A stretch of DNA of 64,000 nucleotides from Simplicispira hankyongi (GCF_003570885.1 NZ_QXJC01000008.1:1-64000), one strand, 5' to 3'. Shown: positions 27,425 to 35,944, numbered from the stretch's first letter. Numbers and translations are program-made. The notes: a model not told the origin generated them from the letters alone.

Positions 27425-27442
27425 GGGGCGGGTAAGTGCCCC
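27425..27442. terminator. Short hairpin between convergent genes
   Basis: GGGGC and GCCCC form a 5-bp stem with an 8-base loop in the gap between the ends of trxC and the beta-propeller gene. It is a possible bidirectional terminator, but has no T tract. Confidence 0.3.
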
Positions 27443-27446
27443 AATG

Positions 27447-28730
27447 TCAGCGCATATTGCCGGTGTGCCCCAGCGAATAGCGCCCCGGCTGCGGCCAGAC
27501 GGTCAGTCCGTGGGGTTCGGCGCCCACGCGCACCTTGGTTACCGCGCCGGTCGCCGTATCGAACCGGTACACCACATCGTCAAACCGCCCGGATAGCCAC
27601 AGCCACTTGCCGTCGGCACTCACGTTGCCCATGTCGGGGCTTCCGCCCCCGGGAATGGGCCATTGCGCCACGACAGTCTGGGTGGCGAAATCAATCACGC
27701 TCACCTTGCCTGGGCCCTTTTTGGTGCCGTGGATCTTGTGCGTTCCGCGGTTCGCCACATACAGGCGCTTGCCATCGCGGCTCGGGTACAGACCGTGCGT
27801 GCCCAGCCCCGTGGGGATGAAACCGACTTCCACGAACGCATCGCCGTCCAGCACGTGCACGCCATCGGCGTCCATGTCGGCCACAAAGAAGCGCTTGCCG
27901 TCGGGGGAAATGCGGATGTCCTGCGGCATGCCCTTGGTTGAGGTGCAAATCTCGGTCTCCAACGGATTGAGCGCCGCCTTCGACTCTGAGAAGCGCACAG
28001 CAGGCATCTTGAGCTTCAGGTAGCCCAGCACCTTCCGGTTGGCGAGGTCGATCTTGGCCACGCTGCCGTCGAACTCACAGGTGAAGAGCGCGAATCGGCC
28101 GTCGATTGAGAAATCACCGTGGTTGATGCCCCCACATTGGGGCGTGCTGATCGCGTACTGCATGGCCAGCGTCTTCGGGTCGCGAAAATCCAGCCTGCGC
28201 CGCGCTTCGGCAACGACGATGAGCGAGGCGCCATCGGGCGTGAAATACACGTTGTACGGGTCGTCCACGGGCACCGACTTGCCTGTTTGGCCGGTGCGTG
28301 GGTCGATGGGGGTCAGGCTGCCCTCGGTGCTGCGCTCGGCGTTGTTGGCCACCCACAGCGTGGACAAATCCCACGACGGCACCACGTGCTGCGGGCCTTT
28401 TTCGACGCGCAAGGTATCCACCACTTTCAGGGTATGGGGGTCGATCACCGACACAGACCCGGAGCGCAGGTTGGGCACGTAAACCCGCTCAAGGTGGTCT
28501 TTCACAGCGGGACTCATATGGTCCGGTGTCGTTTCGCTGTAGAGGTTTTTCGGGTCTGGCACCGGCGGCATGCCAGGCACCGTCTTGATCGGGGGTGTCG
28601 GTAGGGCCGTCACGGCTGTGCCTTGCGCCTGAACCGGTGCGCTCGCCTCCTGGCGATCGCCTGCGCTGGCGCCCACCACGCCGAATGCGGTCAGGAGAAG
28701 AAGCCAGATTTTCATGGGAGTGGGTTTCAT
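27447..28730 (-). CDS. Exported YVTN-type beta-propeller protein
   Basis: A 427-residue periplasmic protein with a signal peptide (about 1-23) and a seven- or eight-bladed propeller made of YVTN-type repeats, for example VYVPNLRSGSVSVIDPHTL, LYVANRGTHKI and KWLWLSGRFDDVVYRFD. No heme motif is present and the d1 signatures are absent, so it is not a NirS, NirN or NirF paralogue. The start overlaps the stop of the creatininase-family gene (ATGA), so the two exported proteins should be made together and perhaps act as a pair. Function unknown. Confidence 0.85.
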   Translation of the reverse strand: MKPTPMKIWLLLLTAFGVVGASAGDRQEASAPVQAQGTAVTALPTPPIKTVPGMPPVPDPKNLYSETTPDHMSPAVKDHLERVYVPNLRSGSVSVIDPHTLKVVDTLRVEKGPQHVVPSWDLSTLWVANNAERSTEGSLTPIDPRTGQTGKSVPVDDPYNVYFTPDGASLIVVAEARRRLDFRDPKTLAMQYAISTPQCGGINHGDFSIDGRFALFTCEFDGSVAKIDLANRKVLGYLKLKMPAVRFSESKAALNPLETEICTSTKGMPQDIRISPDGKRFFVADMDADGVHVLDGDAFVEVGFIPTGLGTHGLYPSRDGKRLYVANRGTHKIHGTKKGPGKVSVIDFATQTVVAQWPIPGGGSPDMGNVSADGKWLWLSGRFDDVVYRFDTATGAVTKVRVGAEPHGLTVWPQPGRYSLGHTGNMR

Positions 28731-29590
28731 TTTTTGAGGGGGGTTGGCGCAGGGCTTGAGCCAGCTTGCTCCTGCATCAGGGCATGCAGGGCTGCCACGC
28801 TGCTGTCCACAATTTGGCTCACGCCGATGCGGCCAAGTTCGGCGCTCGCACGCCGCGGGTCGCCGTAAACGCCGCCGCGCTTGCCGGCCTGCGCTGCCCT
28901 GTTCAGTTCACCAGCGCGCACCAGCGCCGGGTCAACCGCCAGCGACAGCGATGTATCGGCCAGGCCGGCATGGGTCCCGATTTCAGCGCGGGTGAAGCCC
29001 CTTTTCAACAATTCGGCCACGTAGAGCGATTGCGTGACCTGGTAGTACTCGGCCAGCGCATACACGCGGCAGCTCGGATCGCTCGCCCACTCATGGTTGA
29101 GGCGTTGGGCCACGCGGGCTTCGAGTTGCTGGTAGCCGCCGTGGTCACCGAGGAACACGACATGGCGAAAGCCGTGCTGTTTGAACGAGCGCGCAGCGCC
29201 CTCCAGCACCGCTTCAAAGGCGGCATCGGGAATCGAAATCGTGCCCGCAAAGCGCATGTGCGCCTGTGGTGGGTGAATGGCGCCCTCGGGCACATAGGCC
29301 AGCACGGGCGCCACCACCGTGCCCCCTGCGCGCTGCGCGATCTGCCCGGCCAGGAAGCGAACGCGCGCATTGTGTTTGCCCAGCACCATGTGTGGCCCAC
29401 TTTGTTCGGTGCCACCGATGGGCACCAGCACGGTGGTGCTGCCAGCGGCGATGCGGTCCCGCAGTTCGGTCCATGTCATGTCTTCGAGGTAGACGCTGGG
29501 CGATGCAGTGCCAGACGCCCACGCAGCCCCAACGCCCAGACCACTATGGACCAGCGCCATGAGGAAGACGGCACGTAGGCACCTGGGCAT
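28727..29590 (-). CDS. Exported creatininase-family protein
   Basis: A 287-residue creatininase-fold protein with a likely signal peptide (MPRCLRAVFLMALVHSGLG, cut near AWA-SG). The family metal site usually reads EQHGPHLPLGTD; here it reads EQSGPHMVLGKH, so the His and Asp ligands are replaced by Ser and His. The later site reads GDHGGYQ rather than GHGGN. It may belong to a distinct exported subfamily with another metal arrangement. The start is uncertain: an ATG at 29725 would give a longer protein with another hydrophobic leader. It is the first gene of a pair with the beta-propeller protein. Confidence 0.75.
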   Translation of the reverse strand: MPRCLRAVFLMALVHSGLGVGAAWASGTASPSVYLEDMTWTELRDRIAAGSTTVLVPIGGTEQSGPHMVLGKHNARVRFLAGQIAQRAGGTVVAPVLAYVPEGAIHPPQAHMRFAGTISIPDAAFEAVLEGAARSFKQHGFRHVVFLGDHGGYQQLEARVAQRLNHEWASDPSCRVYALAEYYQVTQSLYVAELLKRGFTRAEIGTHAGLADTSLSLAVDPALVRAGELNRAAQAGKRGGVYGDPRRASAELGRIGVSQIVDSSVAALHALMQEQAGSSPAPTPLKK

Positions 29591-29935
29591 CGGCCTGACA
29601 AGGCGAAAGCTGCTGGACGAAACCCCGCCAGGCGGCGTGTGCGCCAGCCCACTGCCGCCAGCGCGTGCAGCGCGTGGGGCGCAGAAAGGCAGGCAAAACC
29701 GCAGAAGCTGAACGAGAAGGCGCATAAGCGCTTGATGGTACAAGCCCACAGGTTGGATTCAGGCGCGCCCTGCTCCACCTGTAGCGGGTGGATACAATAA
29801 AAATGATAGCTGTAAACGCATTAATGAAAAGCGCTAAAGGCTATTTAGACCAAGTTTTTACATCGCCAAGAGACGCCGCGGCGGACGGCCTGCGCCGCTG
29901 GTGCCGCCACCTCGGGGCCGGGTCCCTCGACGGTT
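29591..29935. other. Intergenic stretch upstream of creatininase-family gene
   Basis: No independent gene is seen. The part from 29591 to about 29750 may be the upstream coding end of the creatininase-family gene if a longer start is used. The rest holds copy 3 of the Comamonadaceae repeat and the end of the buf operon transcript. Confidence 0.4.
29795..29862. repeat. Comamonadaceae palindromic repeat, copy 3 (diverged)
   Basis: A diverged copy in the inverse direction: AAAATGATAGCTGTAAACGC, a short loop, then AAGCGCTAAAGGCTATTT. It lies between the creatininase-family gene and the DoxX gene stop and may serve as the end of the buf transcript. Confidence 0.65.
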
Positions 29936-30403
29936 CTAGCGGTTGAACAGCGCGCGGTCCATCGACAGTGCACCGCCGCCGCGCCCCACCAGATACAACA
30001 ACAGGCCGGCCCATGACAGGTGTGTGGGCCAGGCGTCCGGGTAGACGAAAACCTCGATCACCGCCGTCATCCCTAGCAGTGCCAGGGCGGACAGGCGTGT
30101 GAACAAGCCCAGCACCAGCAGTATCGAAAACAGGTGTTCGGAGGCGGTTGCCATCTGCGCTGCCCATTCGGGCGGAATGACGGGCAGGTGGTACTCCTCG
30201 CGAAACAGCACATAGGTGCTGTCCTTGATGTGGAACCAGCCGTCAACCTTGGTCCGTGCCGACATCCAGAAGATGCTGGCGATGCCGAGGCGATTGACCA
30301 GCGCCAGCAGCGTGTGCGGCGTGGCGCGTTCGGCGAGTTGGCGCAGGCGCGTGAGGGGGCGTTCGGTGTGCGTGGGGCGGTGGGGCAGGGCGGCGGTGTT
30401 CAT
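29936..30403 (-). CDS. DoxX-family membrane protein
   Basis: A 155-residue DoxX-type protein with four membrane helices. IASIFWMSARTKVDGWF is the family start, followed by FREEYHLPVIPPEWAAQMATASEHLFSILLVLGLFTRLSA. DoxX proteins are common last members of bufferin/HvfABC-type operons, where a role in membrane redox or respiratory coupling is suspected but unproven. The start overlaps the bufC stop (ATGA). It is the fourth gene of the operon led by the precursor gene. Confidence 0.9.
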   Translation of the reverse strand: MNTAALPHRPTHTERPLTRLRQLAERATPHTLLALVNRLGIASIFWMSARTKVDGWFHIKDSTYVLFREEYHLPVIPPEWAAQMATASEHLFSILLVLGLFTRLSALALLGMTAVIEVFVYPDAWPTHLSWAGLLLYLVGRGGGALSMDRALFNR

Positions 30404-31176
30404 ACGGGGTCCTCTGCGCCAGTTGGCGCGCACAGGGCGCCGCTGGAAAGCAGCAGCGCCGTCAGTTGGGCAAGGGTTTCGCCAGCGCCACCAGGCGTTG
30501 CTGCCAGCGCTGACTCGGCGGCTTCGGCAAGCGGTTGGCCGGCGGCGCAAACGTCTAGAAAGGCCACGCCGGCGCGCGGCAGGGCGCACCACTGCACAGC
30601 GCCACTGGGGCGTGTCAGCAAGGCGCCTTCGGCCTGCCAGGGCAGCGCTGTATCGACGGCCAGGCCTTCGCGGTGGCGCTGCCAAATGGAATACGCGGGG
30701 TGTTCGTGGCACCACAGCCAGCGGGCGGCTGGGTGGGGCGCGATACGTGCCGCGCCCAAGGCTTCGGGCGGCTGTCGAGCCAGCCAGCTGGCGGCCAGCG
30801 GCGGTGCATCGGCTGCCAGGTGCGCTTCGGTCCAGGCGCGGTCCAGACGCGCCACGTCGCTCAGGTAAGGCAGTTCGGCGGCGGGCGCAAAGCGGGCCAG
30901 GAACGCCGCAAAGCCGACGCCATAGTGCATCAGGCGGCCATCGGCGGGCGGCTGCACGGCCAGGTAGGTTTGCGCTGCGCCGCAAAACCAATCCTCACCC
31001 ACCAGTTGCACCACCGTGGGGTAGTTGGCGCGCAGCGCGTCCAGCGCCGCCTTGCGGCCACTGTTGCGGTAGACGGCAAAGCCGGGTTGGGCGCAGAGGG
31101 CGTCCATCCAGGCAGGTGTGGGGGCCGCCGTGCGCAGCGCGGCACAGAAGCCGTCCTGGAACGCGCTCAGTTGCAT
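30400..31176 (-). CDS. bufC: BufC-like (DUF2063) partner of the MNIO enzyme
   Basis: A 258-residue protein with the DUF2063 N-terminal domain: MQLSAFQDGFCAALR, then GFAVYRNSGRKAALDALRANYPTVVQLVGEDWF, which is the family hallmark. In bufferin and related RiPP systems it acts as the partner that helps the iron-dependent oxidase bind the precursor peptide. It overlaps bufB by 10 bases and the DoxX gene by 4, so the enzymes are tightly coupled. Only this internal start gives the family N-terminus; the frame upstream is non-coding. Confidence 0.88.
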   Translation of the reverse strand: MQLSAFQDGFCAALRTAAPTPAWMDALCAQPGFAVYRNSGRKAALDALRANYPTVVQLVGEDWFCGAAQTYLAVQPPADGRLMHYGVGFAAFLARFAPAAELPYLSDVARLDRAWTEAHLAADAPPLAASWLARQPPEALGAARIAPHPAARWLWCHEHPAYSIWQRHREGLAVDTALPWQAEGALLTRPSGAVQWCALPRAGVAFLDVCAAGQPLAEAAESALAATPGGAGETLAQLTALLLSSGALCAPTGAEDPV

Positions 31177-32015
31177 GCCAGCTCCTCGTGCGGCGTGCCG
31201 CAAAGCGCCCGGTGGGCGCGTGCACGTTCGGCCAGCAGCTCGGCCAGTGGCGGCAGCTCGGCATCGCGCTCGATCAGCGTGGGAACCGGCCCGGTGCGTG
31301 CAATGGCGTGCCGCCACAGTGCCCATACCGGTTCGGCTACGGGTGCGTCGTGGCTGTCGATCAGCAGGGCTGCGCCGTGCACCGGGTCGGCATGGTGGCC
31401 GGCCAAGTGCATCTCGGCCACCGCGTGCAAGGGGTACTGGTCCAGGTAGTCGAGCGCGTCGGTGCCCAGGTTGTTGGCGCTGACAAAGACGTTGTTGATG
31501 TCCAGCAGCAACTGGCAACCGGTGCGGCGCACCAGTTCGGCAAAGAATGCGCCCTCGCCCATGTCGTGGCCGGGAAGGTGCAGGTAGTGGCTGGGGTTTT
31601 CGATGGCAATGGGACGGCCCAAGGCTTCTTGCGTGCGTTCGATGTTGCGCGCCACGCGCGCCAGGGCTTGCTGGGTGCGGGGAAACGGCAGCAGATCGGG
31701 TTGGTACACCCCGCGCCAGTGCGACCACGCGAGGTGTTCGGAGACCAGCGCCGGCTCGATGCGCCGCACGAGTAGAGCCAGGCGGGTGAGGTGCGTCTCG
31801 TCGGGCGGCGCGTCGGCCGCGAGCGACAGCGAGACGCCATGCAGCGACACTGGGTGCCGCGAACGGATGGCGTCCAGCCAGGCCAGGCGCGGCCCTCCGT
31901 CTGCGAGGTAGTTTTCTGGGTGCACTTCCCACCACAGGCCGGTGTCCTGGCAGGCCAGGGCCTGTTCATAGTGCTCGGGCTTGAGACCCAGGCCGGCGGT
32001 GAGGGAGGTGTTCAT
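31167..32015 (-). CDS. bufB: BufB-like MNIO (DUF692) RiPP-modifying oxidase
   Basis: A 282-residue TIM-barrel enzyme of the DUF692 (MNIO) family, multinuclear iron oxidases that modify cysteines in precursor peptides. Metal-ligand-type motifs are visible in order: GLWWEVHPENY, VSLHGVSLS, LVSEHLAWS, IAIENPS, LLLDINNVFVSA, EMHLAGH and LLIDSHD. The full-length protein follows the precursor gene by 16 bases and overlaps bufC. It is predicted to convert one or more core cysteines of the BufA1 protein into heterocycles. Confidence 0.9.
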   Translation of the reverse strand: MNTSLTAGLGLKPEHYEQALACQDTGLWWEVHPENYLADGGPRLAWLDAIRSRHPVSLHGVSLSLAADAPPDETHLTRLALLVRRIEPALVSEHLAWSHWRGVYQPDLLPFPRTQQALARVARNIERTQEALGRPIAIENPSHYLHLPGHDMGEGAFFAELVRRTGCQLLLDINNVFVSANNLGTDALDYLDQYPLHAVAEMHLAGHHADPVHGAALLIDSHDAPVAEPVWALWRHAIARTGPVPTLIERDAELPPLAELLAERARAHRALCGTPHEELACN

Positions 32016-32031
32016 GGCAGCGCCGCGTGGA

Positions 32032-32331
32032 TCAGGACTTCATGGCTTCGAGCGATCCCATGCCCTTGGGTGTCTTCATGCTGGTGCAGGTACCTGCAGG
32101 CACGTACTTCCAGGAATTGCCCTGGTAGTCCATCTTCGAGGTGCCCGCACAGGTGGTACCGGGGCCGGCAGCACAATCGTTCTTGCCGGCCATGGCGACG
32201 CCGAAGCACTTTTCCATTTTCGGTTTTGCCATGTCCGATTTCATGTCGCCGTTCTGGGCCTGGGCCATGGCAGCGCCCGAAGTCAGGGCGGCAAGGGCGA
32301 TGGCGGCGAAGGTGAGAGAAGATGCTTTCAT
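32032..32331 (-). CDS. bufA1: Bufferin-type precursor (DUF2282, BufA1)
   Basis: A 99-residue exported small protein of the DUF2282 family. The signal peptide is residues 1-23 or 1-25. The mature part has four cysteines at 42, 53, 61 and 82, in [23 protein letters not shown] and VPAGTC, the typical bufferin layout. Family members are modified on cysteine by an MNIO enzyme and help cells cope with excess copper or other metals. It is first in the operon bufA1-bufB-bufC-doxX. GGAGAAATTC precedes the start. An exact sigma-F-type promoter lies about 93 bases upstream. Confidence 0.9.
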   Translation of the reverse strand: MKASSLTFAAIALAALTSGAAMAQAQNGDMKSDMAKPKMEKCFGVAMAGKNDCAAGPGTTCAGTSKMDYQGNSWKYVPAGTCTSMKTPKGMGSLEAMKS

Positions 32332-32423
32332 GTGAATTTCTCCATTGCGAAAGTTGATTGGGATACGGCTTTATTCCAGACCGGCCATGCCGGGTGATCA
32401 CCGCCGGCCTGTCTGCGGTGTAA

Positions 32424-32449
32424 TTCGCGCTTTTGATCCCACCGGTTAC
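32424..32449 (-). promoter_or_regulatory. SigF-type promoter of the buf operon
   Basis: Read on the minus strand, GTAACC (32449-32444) is followed after exactly 16 bases by CGAA (32427-32424). This matches the promoter described for Caulobacter SigF and related ECF factors (GTAACC-N16-CGAA). It faces bufA1, with a leader of roughly 85 bases. Confidence 0.8.
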
Positions 32450-32491
32450 GGCTGGCTTAAAAAGGGCAGATATTTCTTTTTGCGCCACGCT

Positions 32492-32517
32492 GTAACCGCA
32501 ACACGCCTCGCAACGAA
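32492..32517 (+). promoter_or_regulatory. SigF-type promoter of sigF-nrsF
   Basis: GTAACC (32492-32497), 16 bases, then CGAA (32514-32517): the same exact pattern as the divergent buf promoter, facing the sigma factor gene. The predicted transcript start is about 12 bases before the ATG, just at the GCAGGA ribosome binding site. The sigma factor should therefore control itself. Confidence 0.8.
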
Positions 32518-32535
32518 TATCCGCAGGAACCGACT

Positions 32536-33078
32536 ATGGAAATTGAAGAGCGCCTGCGTGCGCTGCTGCTGCAGGGCCTGGCTGGCGAGGCGCGGGACTA
32601 CGAACGCTTTCTCGCGGCACTGAGCACCCATTTGCGCGCCTTCTTGCGGCGCAGACTGGGCCAATGGCCCGATGAAGTGGAGGATCTGGTGCAGGAAACC
32701 TTGCTCGCGGTGCACAACCAGCGCCACACCTACCGTGCCGATATGCCGGTCACCGCCTGGGCGCACGCAATTGCGCGCTACAAGCTGGTGGACTGGTTTC
32801 GCGCACACGCGGTGCGCGGTGCGCGCAACGTGCCGCTGGATGACGCGGACGAATTGTTTTCCACGCAAGACCAGGATGCCGCACAGGCACGCCGCGACCT
32901 GGGGCTGCTGCTGGAAACGTTGCCCGACAAACAGCGTCTGCCGATCCAGCACGTCAAGCTTGAAGGCTTGTCGGTGGTAGAGACGGCCCGCCTGACCGGG
33001 CTTTCCGAGTCGGCGGTCAAAGTAGGTGTACACCGGGGCCTGAAGGCCCTGGCGGCTCGAATCAGGGGTGTGGCATGA
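32536..33078 (+). CDS. sigF: ECF sigma factor, SigF type
   Basis: A 180-residue ECF sigma-70 factor with region 2 ([23 protein letters not shown]) and region 4 ([39 protein letters not shown]). The NrsF-type anti-sigma gene directly after it (4-base overlap) and the buf operon opposite it mark it as the SigF-type ECF factor known from Caulobacter, which responds to chromium, cadmium and copper. Two exact matches to that factor's promoter lie in the shared intergenic region. The start at 32536 has GCAGGA eight bases upstream. Confidence 0.92.
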   Translation: MEIEERLRALLLQGLAGEARDYERFLAALSTHLRAFLRRRLGQWPDEVEDLVQETLLAVHNQRHTYRADMPVTAWAHAIARYKLVDWFRAHAVRGARNVPLDDADELFSTQDQDAAQARRDLGLLLETLPDKQRLPIQHVKLEGLSVVETARLTGLSESAVKVGVHRGLKALAARIRGVA

Positions 33079-33716
33079 AGACGGATGAGTTGATTGGCAT
33101 TCTGGCCACGGGCGCCCGCCCCGTGGCGCCCCACCGGCTGGAGCAGCGCTTTGGCGGCGCGGTGCTGCTGGGCCTGGTGGGCGCGGGCGCATTGATGCTG
33201 CTGATCTATGGCGTGCGGCCGGACCTGGCGCAGGCCCTGCAGTTGCCCATGTGGTGGCTGAAGTTTTCTTTTGCTGCCGTACTGGCTGGCGCCGCAGCGC
33301 TGGCGCTGCTGCGCCTGGCGCGCCCCGGCATGCGCCTGGGCCACGCGCCGGCCTGGGTGCTGCTGCCGCCGCTGGTGCTGTGGCTGATGGCGCTGGCGGC
33401 GCTGCAGGGCGCCGCGCCCGGTGAGCGCGCGGCGATGGTGCTGGGCAGCACCTGGCGCAGCTGCCCGTTCAATATTGCTCTGCTGTCCCTGCCGGGTTTT
33501 GCCGCGCTGCTCTGGGCCATGCGCCAGGCCGCGCCGACGCGCTTGCGGCTGGCCGGCGCGTGCGCTGGTCTGCTGGCCGGCGCGCTGGCCACCCTGGCCT
33601 ATGCCTTGCACTGCCCGGAAATGCAGGCCCCCTTTCTCGCCGTTTGGTACGTGCTGGGCATTGCCCTGCCCACGGGGCTGGGCGCCTTGCTCGGGCCGCG
33701 GGTACTGCGTTGGTGA
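33075..33716 (+). CDS. nrsF: NrsF-type anti-sigma factor (DUF1109)
   Basis: A 213-residue inner membrane protein with six predicted helices and a short cytoplasmic N-terminus ([20 protein letters not shown]) that would hold the sigma factor. Cys130 (RSCPFN) and Cys180 (LHCPEM) are the two Cys-Pro sites conserved in NrsF proteins and thought to sense metal or redox stress from the periplasmic side. A third Cys163 lies in a helix. The overlap with sigF gives coupled synthesis. Its end is one base from the convergent cca stop. Confidence 0.9.
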   Translation: MKTDELIGILATGARPVAPHRLEQRFGGAVLLGLVGAGALMLLIYGVRPDLAQALQLPMWWLKFSFAAVLAGAAALALLRLARPGMRLGHAPAWVLLPPLVLWLMALAALQGAAPGERAAMVLGSTWRSCPFNIALLSLPGFAALLWAMRQAAPTRLRLAGACAGLLAGALATLAYALHCPEMQAPFLAVWYVLGIALPTGLGALLGPRVLRW

Positions 33717-33717
33717 T

Positions 33718-34956
33718 TCAGCGCGGCACAGCGGCAGCAATGGCCTGTGCGCGGGCGGCATGTATCTGCTCGCCCACCTGCGGCCCCTTAAGGCCGCGCT
33801 TGGCCGCTTCGGCCGCCAGCGGCGCCGTCTCCACCGCACGCGCGGCGTGCAGGGCGGCCAGCAGGCGCGCGCGCTGCGGGTAGGCGGATTCTTCAAACCC
33901 CAGGCGCCCCCGGGCATCGCATTCGCAGGCCAGCAGCACGTCTTCGAAGCGCGCCGGCTTCCTGATGGCGTCGCAGCGCTCGAGCAGGCGCAGCAGCGCC
34001 GCCGCGTTCAGCTCGCCGCTGCGGTGGATGTTGCCGTGCTCGCGCGCCACCACGTCGGCCAGCTCGCGGCAGTCCACCGGCACGCGCAGGCGCTCGCACA
34101 CGCCGCGCAGCAATTGGGCGCTGCGCTGCTCGTGGCCGATGTGGCGCGGCAGCATGTCGGCGGGCGTGGTGCCTTTGCCTAGGTCGTGCGTCAGGCAGGC
34201 AAAGCGCACGCCGAGCGGCGCGTTCAGCCGCGCCGCCATGTCCAGCACCATCATCAGGTGCACGCCGGTGTCCACCTCGGGGTGGTATTCAGGGCGCTGG
34301 GGCACGCCCCACAGGCGCTCGACTTCGGGCAGCAGCACGGCCAGCGCGCCGCAGGCCCGCAGCACCTCGAACATGCGGGAGGGTTGCGCCTCCATCAGCC
34401 CGCGTGCAAGCTCTTGCCAGACGCGTTCGGGCACCAGGTGGTCGGCATCCCCCGCTTGCACCATCTGGCGCATCAGCCGCATGGTTTCGGGTGCCACGGA
34501 AAAATCGGTGAAGCGTGCGGCAAAACGCGCCACGCGCAGGATGCGCACCGGGTCTTCTCGGAAGGCCCCGGTGACGTGGCGCAGCACGCGCGCCTGCAAG
34601 TCGCGCTGGCCACCATAAGGGTCGATCACCACCCCCGTTTTGGCCCAGTCGGCGCTGGCGGCTATGGCATTGATGGTCAGATCACGCCGCGCCAGGTCTT
34701 CTTCCAGCGTCACGTCGGGAGCTGCGTGCACCACAAAACCCCGGTAGCCGGGTGCGCTGCTGCGCTCGGTACGCGCCAGGGCGTATTCCTCGTGCGTTTT
34801 GGGGTGCAGGAACACCGGGAAATCGCGCCCCACCGGCACGAAGCCCCGGGCGAGCATTTGCTCGGGCGTGGTGCCCACCACGACCCAGTCGTGGTCGTTG
34901 ACGGGCAGGCCCAACAGGCGGTCGCGTACAGCGCCGCCGACCATATAGATTTGCAT
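33718..34956 (-). CDS. cca: CCA-adding tRNA nucleotidyltransferase
   Basis: A 412-residue enzyme that builds or repairs the CCA end of tRNAs. The class II nucleotidyltransferase head shows [33 protein letters not shown] and the [12 protein letters not shown] segment. A C-terminal HD domain ([14 protein letters not shown]) gives the phosphatase/phosphodiesterase activity of the long form. The start is 14 bases from copy B of the dispersed element, so any promoter may lie within it. It converges with nrsF. Confidence 0.95.
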   Translation of the reverse strand: MQIYMVGGAVRDRLLGLPVNDHDWVVVGTTPEQMLARGFVPVGRDFPVFLHPKTHEEYALARTERSSAPGYRGFVVHAAPDVTLEEDLARRDLTINAIAASADWAKTGVVIDPYGGQRDLQARVLRHVTGAFREDPVRILRVARFAARFTDFSVAPETMRLMRQMVQAGDADHLVPERVWQELARGLMEAQPSRMFEVLRACGALAVLLPEVERLWGVPQRPEYHPEVDTGVHLMMVLDMAARLNAPLGVRFACLTHDLGKGTTPADMLPRHIGHEQRSAQLLRGVCERLRVPVDCRELADVVAREHGNIHRSGELNAAALLRLLERCDAIRKPARFEDVLLACECDARGRLGFEESAYPQRARLLAALHAARAVETAPLAAEAAKRGLKGPQVGEQIHAARAQAIAAAVPR

Positions 34957-34970
34957 GGCCGCGAGTTTAG

Positions 34971-35146
34971 GGCGATGCCGAATAGGTCACCGCGATGAGG
35001 CGCGCCGTGCATCGGGAGGGGAGGCAAGGGGGCGGCCCCCTGCGCGCAAATCCTCGCCATAGCCGAAGCTATGGCGAGGATTTGCAACGCCGCATACAGC
35101 TTGAGGTGCGGATGCGCGGAGCGTGAGGGACTTGTTCAGTATTGCC
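34971..35146. repeat. Hairpin-ended dispersed element, copy B
   Basis: This 176-bp copy is inverted relative to copy A at 2749-2909. Shared blocks are TGAACAAGTCCCTCACG at one end, CGATGCACGGCGCG and CATCGCGGTGACCTAT near the other, and the CCATAGC-GCTATGG palindrome in the middle. Its ends are imperfect inverted repeats (GGCGATGCCGAATAGGTCA and GGCAATACTGAACAAGTCC). It lies between the cca start and the small gene at 35227. Confidence 0.8.
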
Positions 35147-35226
35147 TTTGGACAGCGCCTGGGCCGGCTTGCCCGGCCGTATAGTGGCCGGCCGCCATCC
35201 GAGGCGGTTTGCCGGAGTTTTGCACC

Positions 35227-35682
35227 ATGTCCCTGTCGTCCACGCTCACCATTGCACAGTTGAACCCTGATGGCAGCGTGCCAGTTCCCGTTGCACCAGA
35301 TGCAGCGGCCAATGCTGCGGCGGCTGCATTTCATCAAGAGGGGCAGATAGAGCACTTGCAGGCGCAGGTGGATCAACTCCAGGCACTGCTTGCCAAGCCC
35401 TTGAATGAAATCCTGGCCGACCGTGAAAAGGCCCTTGAAGCCGCAGCCGCCTGGGACGCCTTTGGTGCCATGTGGATGCTCTCGCAGCGTGCCATGCGCC
35501 GCGTGGCCATGGATTTGGCGGCACAGCACGGCGTTGACGAGGCCGACGTGGTGGCCCGCGCCATGGGGCATGCCATTGCGGTGCTCAATGGGGACGGCGA
35601 AGACCTGGGGGGCAGCATTGCGCCCGTGCAGATGGCTCACATAGCGCGGCACAAGGCGTGTTTACGCAAACAGTTCCGGTAG
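35227..35682 (+). CDS. Hypothetical protein with coiled-coil segment
   Basis: A 151-residue protein I do not recognise. Residues 1-35 are rich in alanine, proline and valine. Residues 38-75 form a likely coiled coil (EGQIEHLQAQVDQLQALLAKPLNEILADREKAL heptads), and the rest is helical with RHKACLRKQFR at the end. CGGAG lies about 10 bases before the start. No signal peptide or membrane segment is seen. It is alone on its strand between repeat copy B and a small membrane-protein gene. Confidence 0.65.
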   Translation: MSLSSTLTIAQLNPDGSVPVPVAPDAAANAAAAAFHQEGQIEHLQAQVDQLQALLAKPLNEILADREKALEAAAAWDAFGAMWMLSQRAMRRVAMDLAAQHGVDEADVVARAMGHAIAVLNGDGEDLGGSIAPVQMAHIARHKACLRKQFR

Positions 35683-35716
35683 AAGGTGTGCGTGGCGAGA
35701 GGAATGCCGCGGAGGC

Positions 35717-35944
35717 TCAGCGGTTGGTAGATCTGCCGTGCCAAATGCCGCCAACGACTCCAGATGCGGCAATGATGCCCAGGATGCCAATGACGGACAC
35801 AGATTCCTTTGCAACAAAAAAGGGCAGCATGAAGACCACCAGACATCCGATCCCCACAGCGGCATATATGCGCCAATAGGTGCGGAAGTCGAGTGCGTGG
35901 ATGGTGTCGTCGAGCAACTCATCCAGAAAATGGAAAGCAGACAT
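35717..35944 (-). CDS. Small two-helix membrane protein
   Basis: A 75-residue protein with a charged N-terminus (DELLDDTIHALDFRTYWRI), two hydrophobic helices (about 27-45 and 49-66) and a short polar tail. No family is recognised. It ends 34 bases from the end of the upstream convergent gene and starts 77 bases from the GST gene on the same strand. The ribosome binding site is weak (GATGGG). It is considered real because of its clean hydrophobicity pattern, but evidence is limited. Confidence 0.5.
   Translation of the reverse strand: MSAFHFLDELLDDTIHALDFRTYWRIYAAVGIGCLVVFMLPFFVAKESVSVIGILGIIAASGVVGGIWHGRSTNR

Noticed and set aside
27447-28730. A further nir-type d1 propeller protein
   Set aside because: It has YVTN-type repeats but neither the CxxCH heme site nor the C-terminal GKYNV segment of the d1 proteins.
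32032-32331. HvfA-type precursor with repeated EGKCG motifs
   Set aside because: The EGKCG motif is absent; four separated cysteines in the EKCxG / NDC / CAGTS / PAGTC layout fit the DUF2282 (BufA1) family.
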